64,000 nt of DNA. It comes from Luscinia megarhynchos. Lineage: Eukaryota > Chordata > Aves > Passeriformes > Turdidae. The position numbers were made by a program, and so were the translations under genes. Location of the stretch: the NCBI GenBank assembly GCA_034336665.1, contig CM067572.1:2969786-3033785 (forward strand), given 5' to 3'. The notes beneath the pieces are model-generated. The model did no database searches. It saw only the letters and a list, made by a program, of their open reading frames with translations, and was not told the DNA's origin. Below are positions 62,701-64,000 of this stretch, one piece after another. Numbering within the stretch: position 1 is the stretch's first letter; every line of letters starts with the position of its first letter.

Positions 62701-63505
62701 TTTTTCACAGTATTTTTCACTGTGGCTTTATTGGAGATTATATACCCAGCAGCAAGGAGGGAGACTAAGTGAATTATACTTTTAGCTCATACTTTATTCT
62801 CTTTACTTTAAAACTTCAGGAACTCAGGCATCTATTTCACCCATCATTTATCCTTGGAGACTAAGGCAGCTTCAGGGAAAAAAGCAATTACCTACTATGG
62901 AAAGTCTAGGAGTTACAATTATGAAATAATAAAATGTCAAAGACATGTCTAATTTAGATATAGGGTTTTATACTTCTTAGCTTAGTGAAATAGTGCAAAA
63001 TATTCTCTGAATTTTTTCTATCCATCAGGTGGAATCACTCCTCTGACTGTGATACCAAATGCAAATTCACAAGTGTTGATACAGCAGATCTGAGCTTGCA
63101 TTAGAAATCAGCAATTGAAAATCTATTTTGCTTACCTTGTCACCAATAATGGAATTACAGCACTAAAAAACACTTTTCCTTCTTGGATACACTAAGAGGA
63201 ACACTTCTGTCTCTAGAGTGAGAAAAGCTCAACTTCCCTTCCTCTTGGTTCTTGGAGGAATTTAATGTTTCTTCCTTTCAGGCTTGAAGTGTCACTGACA
63301 GTCCCCACAAAAACAATTCAGCCTCCCCCCAGGCCACTCTGGTTACTGCTCAACAAAGGAATCCTCATGATTTATAAACCTTTAATAGCAAGAAACAAAT
63401 TCCAAAGGAGCAGCAATGGCAGAATGTAAGCTGACTTTCCACTGAAGTGATCTTTACCCAACAACACAGCGTTCTCTGGGATGGTTGATTCCTGAACTGC
63501 AAATT
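31663..63505 (-). CDS. Unidentified multi-exon gene, 3' portion (11 exons found)
   Basis: Gene-level entry. Eleven minus-strand blocks with GT-AG borders join in one frame of about 303 codons ending in TAA at 31,663-31,665; the 5' part lies beyond the right edge. Splice phases are mutually consistent across all ten junctions, although a few acceptors were chosen among alternatives by frame. Visible features, N to C: a short hydrophobic helix ([17 protein letters not shown]) followed by a Lys-rich amphipathic stretch, which may be a helical-repeat or membrane-adjacent segment; a mixed segment [20 protein letters not shown]; a coiled-coil-like stretch with a Cys-x2-Cys (CGNC); a beta-like segment [15 protein letters not shown]; a Pro-rich segment [11 protein letters not shown]; another helical stretch; and a basic tail ending GGKNKKK. 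I do not recognise the family and infer no function. It is transcribed in the same direction as ZBBX. Confidence 0.75.
32075..32135 (-). mobile_element. Short CR1-like tail
   Basis: GGAATTGTTAAGGTTGGAAA followed by ACCTGTAAGGTCATGATGG resembles the reverse complement of a CR1 3' end with a GTTAAGGTTGGAAAA-type tail. Confidence 0.45.
32432..32523 (-). CDS. Unidentified gene, exon (5' edge uncertain)
   Basis: Donor GTGGGG leaves an AG that pairs with the C of the terminal exon to make serine. Reads [20 protein letters not shown]. The acceptor is the weakest in the chain; the edge at 32,523 was chosen because it is the AG giving phase 0 with the best pyrimidine content. Confidence 0.5.
33234..33296 (-). 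CDS. Unidentified gene, 63-nt exon
   Basis: Acceptor TAAACTTACAG, donor GTGAGA; exactly 21 codons, phase 0 on both sides: [20 protein letters not shown] plus K. The long minus ORF covering it continues into intron sequence to the left. Confidence 0.8.
34000..35940. other. Intron of the unidentified gene, nothing recognised
   Basis: No exon borders with coherent coding sequence and no repeat family recognised. Confidence 0.4.
35943..36108 (-). mobile_element. CR1 LINE 3' fragment
   Basis: CATGGAATGCTTTGGGTTGG, AAAGGACTTAAAAACTGA, AGCCTGGCCTTGGGCATTTC: reverse-complement CR1 tail, diverged. Confidence 0.8.
36464..36480 (-). CDS. Unidentified gene, candidate 17-nt microexon
   Basis: CTCTGCAGCAGTGTGAG with acceptor CATGTCCTACTTTCCAG and donor GTATTT. 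It is the only block found between the exons at 41,308 and 33,296 that takes phase 1 in and gives phase 0 out, adding ALQQCE. Direct joining of the two neighbours would give a stop codon after four codons, so something must lie between. Confidence 0.5.
39800..40332 (-). mobile_element. CR1 LINE 3' fragment, long copy
   Basis: Reverse-complement CR1 from ACAGAACCATGGAAGGCTT through CCAGGGGCAGCCACAGCTGC, TCTCCTCTCCAGGTGGACAA and ATCCCCTCCCTCCCCTGCC. It generates a 203-residue open frame that is not a host gene. Confidence 0.9.
41308..41392 (-). CDS. Unidentified gene, exon ([11 protein letters not shown])
   Basis: Acceptor TTCATGTTGTTCCTAG, donor GTGAGA; 85 nt, phase 0 in and phase 1 out. Reads [18 protein letters not shown] followed by [10 protein letters not shown]. 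One of the most exon-like blocks of the chain. Confidence 0.83.
41448..41557. repeat. (GGAT)n tetranucleotide array
   Basis: About 27 uninterrupted GGAT/ATGG units, 110 bases. On the minus strand it is (ATCC)n lying about 56-165 bases upstream of the 3' splice site at 41,392. Confidence 0.98.
42116..42130. repeat. Short (GT)n run
   Basis: GTGTGTGTGTGTGTG, intronic. Confidence 0.8.
42400..42968 (+). mobile_element. CR1 LINE 3' fragment, long copy
   Basis: Sense-oriented: CTGCTCAGGTGAGACCCTG, GAGCTGGGGGTGCTCACC, GAGAAGGAATTGTCCCTG, GATGATCTTTAAGGTCCC, ending near GGATTCTGTGATTTGG. The opposite orientation to the copy at 39,800-40,332. Confidence 0.9.
43000..45200. other. Intron of the unidentified gene, nothing recognised
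   Basis: No further coherent exon or repeat family recognised in this stretch. Confidence 0.4.
45211..45293 (-). CDS. Unidentified gene, exon ([13 protein letters not shown])
   Basis: Donor GTACTG; acceptor GTTTGATTTCACAG, chosen because phase 1 from the previous exon (G plus TC makes Val) requires it. An AG 14 bases further upstream (ATTATCAG) would put TGA in frame for that phase. 83 nt. Reads [20 protein letters not shown] and ends CALLVQ. Confidence 0.8.
47645..47772 (+). mobile_element. CR1 LINE 3' end fragment
   Basis: Sense CR1 tail: AAATCCAGCCTGGATGGGG, GGAGCAGCCTGGGGCAGTGG, GGTCCCTTCCAGCCCAAACC. Confidence 0.85.
49655..49699 (-). CDS. Unidentified gene, 45-nt exon
   Basis: Acceptor TTTGCTTTTTAG, donor GTACCT; two bases plus 14 codons plus one base. 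Reads [14 protein letters not shown] between split codons. Its 45 nt are a multiple of three with equal phases, so skipping would keep the reading frame. Confidence 0.7.
50112..50428 (-). mobile_element. CR1 LINE 3' fragment
   Basis: Reverse-complement CR1: GGTCATGGAGTGCTTTGGGC, TGGGAGGGACCCTAAAGGTC, TCTCCTCTCCAGGTGAGCAC. Confidence 0.88.
50461..50510. repeat. 22-bp tandem duplication
   Basis: Two identical copies of AGAGTTCTAAGTAACCTTTT plus TT, followed by a diverging partial third copy. Confidence 0.9.
50755..50905 (+). mobile_element. CR1 LINE 3' end fragment
   Basis: Sense CR1 tail: CCTGGCAGTGCCCAGATCC, GGTTTGGAGCACCTGGGAC, GCTTTAAAGTCCCTCTGAAC, with an ATTCTATGATTTATGATT terminus, the typical CR1 3' end. 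Confidence 0.88.
51000..52540. other. Intron of the unidentified gene, nothing recognised
   Basis: A poly(T) run lies at about 51,001-51,017; otherwise no exon or repeat family recognised. Confidence 0.4.
52545..52665 (+). mobile_element. CR1 LINE 3' end fragment
   Basis: Sense CR1 tail: AACAACCTGCTCTGGTGGAA, GGTGTCCCTGTCCATGGG, CTTTTCCAACCCAAACCATT. Confidence 0.85.
54150..54675 (-). mobile_element. CR1 LINE 3' fragment, long copy
   Basis: Reverse-complement CR1: GAGGGGACCTTAAATCCCAT, CCATGGCAGGGACACTTTTC, TTCTCCTCTCCAGGTGAGC, GAATCCCCTCCCTCCCCTG. Source of several long shadow open frames. Confidence 0.9.
55265..55361 (-). CDS. Unidentified gene, exon with CGNC and coiled coil
   Basis: Acceptor CAATTCTTATTAG, donor GTGAGA; 97 nt, phase 0 in and phase 1 out. 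Reads [20 protein letters not shown] and [13 protein letters not shown] longer overlapping ORF in another frame here has no compatible borders. Confidence 0.72.
55500..58100. other. Intron of the unidentified gene, nothing recognised
   Basis: AT-rich to about 57,100, then moderately GC-rich to about 58,060. No exon or repeat family supported. Confidence 0.4.
58136..58604 (-). mobile_element. Probable solo LTR, minus orientation (about 469 bp)
   Basis: Terminal inverted repeat TGTCA ... TGACA. Read on the minus strand it has the order of an LTR: a U3-like part with repeated TTTGTCTTTACAAA/TTTGCCTTTACAAA words, a TATA-like GGGATAAAAAGGAGGC, AATAAAGC about 90 bases further on, then a short terminal part. 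I associate the sequence with songbird endogenous retroviruses. No matching target duplication was found at these edges, so the ends may be a few bases off. Confidence 0.65.
59480..59720. repeat. Compound TAGTAT / GAT / AAT microsatellite
   Basis: Starts with TTAG/TAGTAT repeats near 59,483, passes through AT-rich sequence, then (GAT)n at about 59,620-59,643 and an uninterrupted (AAT)n run to about 59,716. Confidence 0.95.
60650..60727 (-). CDS. Unidentified gene, 78-nt exon
   Basis: Donor GTGAGT. Acceptor at TCCACTGGAG, with a pyrimidine tract (CTTCTCTCTTTCC) just upstream; an alternative AG three bases downstream would drop one residue. Exactly 26 codons, phase 0 on both sides: [20 protein letters not shown] and SKRSQV. 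Confidence 0.82.
60740..62260. other. Intron of the unidentified gene, nothing recognised
   Basis: No exon or repeat family recognised; the short open frames on both strands lack splice context. Confidence 0.4.
62268..62390 (+). mobile_element. CR1 LINE 3' end fragment
   Basis: Sense CR1-like tail: GATTCCCCATCCCTGGAGG, then GGAGTTCTTTTCCAACCCTG and TGATTCTGAGAG. Confidence 0.65.
62646..62764 (-). CDS. Unidentified gene, 119-nt exon with hydrophobic helix
   Basis: Acceptor AATTCACTTAG, donor GTGAGT; two bases plus 39 codons. Reads [20 protein letters not shown] and [19 protein letters not shown]. Phase 1 in completes a Val codon from the preceding exon. Confidence 0.83.
63458..63505 (-). CDS. 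Unidentified gene, most upstream exon found
   Basis: Acceptor CAGCACAGCAGCCAG, donor GTAAAG; 48 nt, phase 1 in and out. Reads [15 protein letters not shown] before the split Val codon. It joins smoothly into the hydrophobic helix of the next exon. Exons further 5' must lie to the right of the window. Confidence 0.65.
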
Positions 63506-63509
63506 CTGG

Positions 63510-64000
63510 CTGCTGTGCTGCCAGGGAAAGCATTTCTCATCTTTACATGCTGATAAGCAGCACTGCAAGGTGGCAGGGAGAGGGAAGAGATAAGACCCTT
63601 TATCATATCATCACAGACTCTGATAGTGCCCAGGTGTGGCAGTGCAGCCCAAATTCACAGCCTTGCACCTCAAGTGCTGCTGAGCTCCACTCCTGGCCCT
63701 TAAATGAACATTAAAGCCATGAACTGGCCCAAATCTGGTAATAATAATTGTGAGGATGCCATGCTGGAGTTGGGAAGGGATCCCAGGCCCTGCACGTGTC
63801 CCTGCCCTGCAGGAGTCCTCAGTGTGACAATGTGCTGCCTCAGCCCCTTCTGCTTCCCCAGCTGTCACAGCAGCCAGGCCTGGAAGGGGCAAGGGGACAA
63901 GGTGCAAAATAGGAAGTCAGGGAGAAAATGCTCAGGCAATTCAACAAGAAATCCTAGGGGCAATCATCCTGCATTGTCTCAGAATTCAAGGTCTGTGTCA
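63510..64000. other. Right edge, nothing recognised
   Basis: Presumably intron of the unidentified gene; no exon, RNA or repeat family supported. Confidence 0.4.

Noticed and set aside
63136..63162. 27-nt block with acceptor TTTTTTAG and donor GTAAGC on the minus strand
   Set aside because: Neither open phase fits between the exons at 63,458-63,505 and 62,646-62,764, which already join in frame without it.
1..64000. tRNA, rRNA, microRNA hairpin or CRISPR signals
   Set aside because: Nothing with the expected conserved boxes, hairpins or regular spacer-repeat structure was recognised by eye; a covariance-model scan was not possible.

Overview
This window looks like nuclear DNA of a bird, most likely a songbird. 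The evidence is many truncated CR1 LINE tails in both orientations, avian-type solo LTRs, short introns with GT-AG junctions, CpG-island promoters and long microsatellites. There is no bacterial-style gene organisation. All assignments come from reading the sequence and from remembered family features; no database was searched.

Left part (about 1-14,000, minus strand): essentially the whole of a gene I recognise as ZBBX (zinc finger B-box domain containing, a cilia-associated gene). Its promoter is a CpG island at about 13.7-14.1 kb containing a near-perfect RFX X-box and a CCAAT box. Three spliced 5' leader exons lead to an ATG at 10,278. Fourteen coding exons can be joined down to a probable terminal stop at 92-94. 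Two things are odd. The exon at 6,888-6,998 carries a one-base frameshift in a six-A run. The B-box zinc-finger exon that should follow it was not found; an intragenic CpG island lies in that interval instead. Skipping the frameshifted exon restores one open frame of 478 residues.

Middle (about 14,000-31,660): intergenic. A CR1 tail sits at the edge of the ZBBX CpG island and is split by a 569-bp solo LTR with a perfect 6-bp target-site duplication. The rest holds further CR1 fragments, another probable LTR near 26.2-26.5 kb, a 150-bp pentanucleotide (TTTTC) array and otherwise unremarkable AT-rich sequence.

Right part (about 31,660-64,000, minus strand): the 3' portion of a second multi-exon gene whose beginning lies beyond the window. 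I found eleven exons, including a possible 17-nt microexon, that join in a single frame of about 303 codons ending at a stop at 31,663-31,665. I do not recognise the product. Its introns contain opposed CR1 pairs, a solo LTR (about 58.1-58.6 kb), a (GGAT)n array 56 bases from a 3' splice site, and a long ATA/GAT array.

Both genes are transcribed leftward, with the unidentified gene upstream of ZBBX. No RNA genes, CRISPR arrays or prokaryotic features were recognised.
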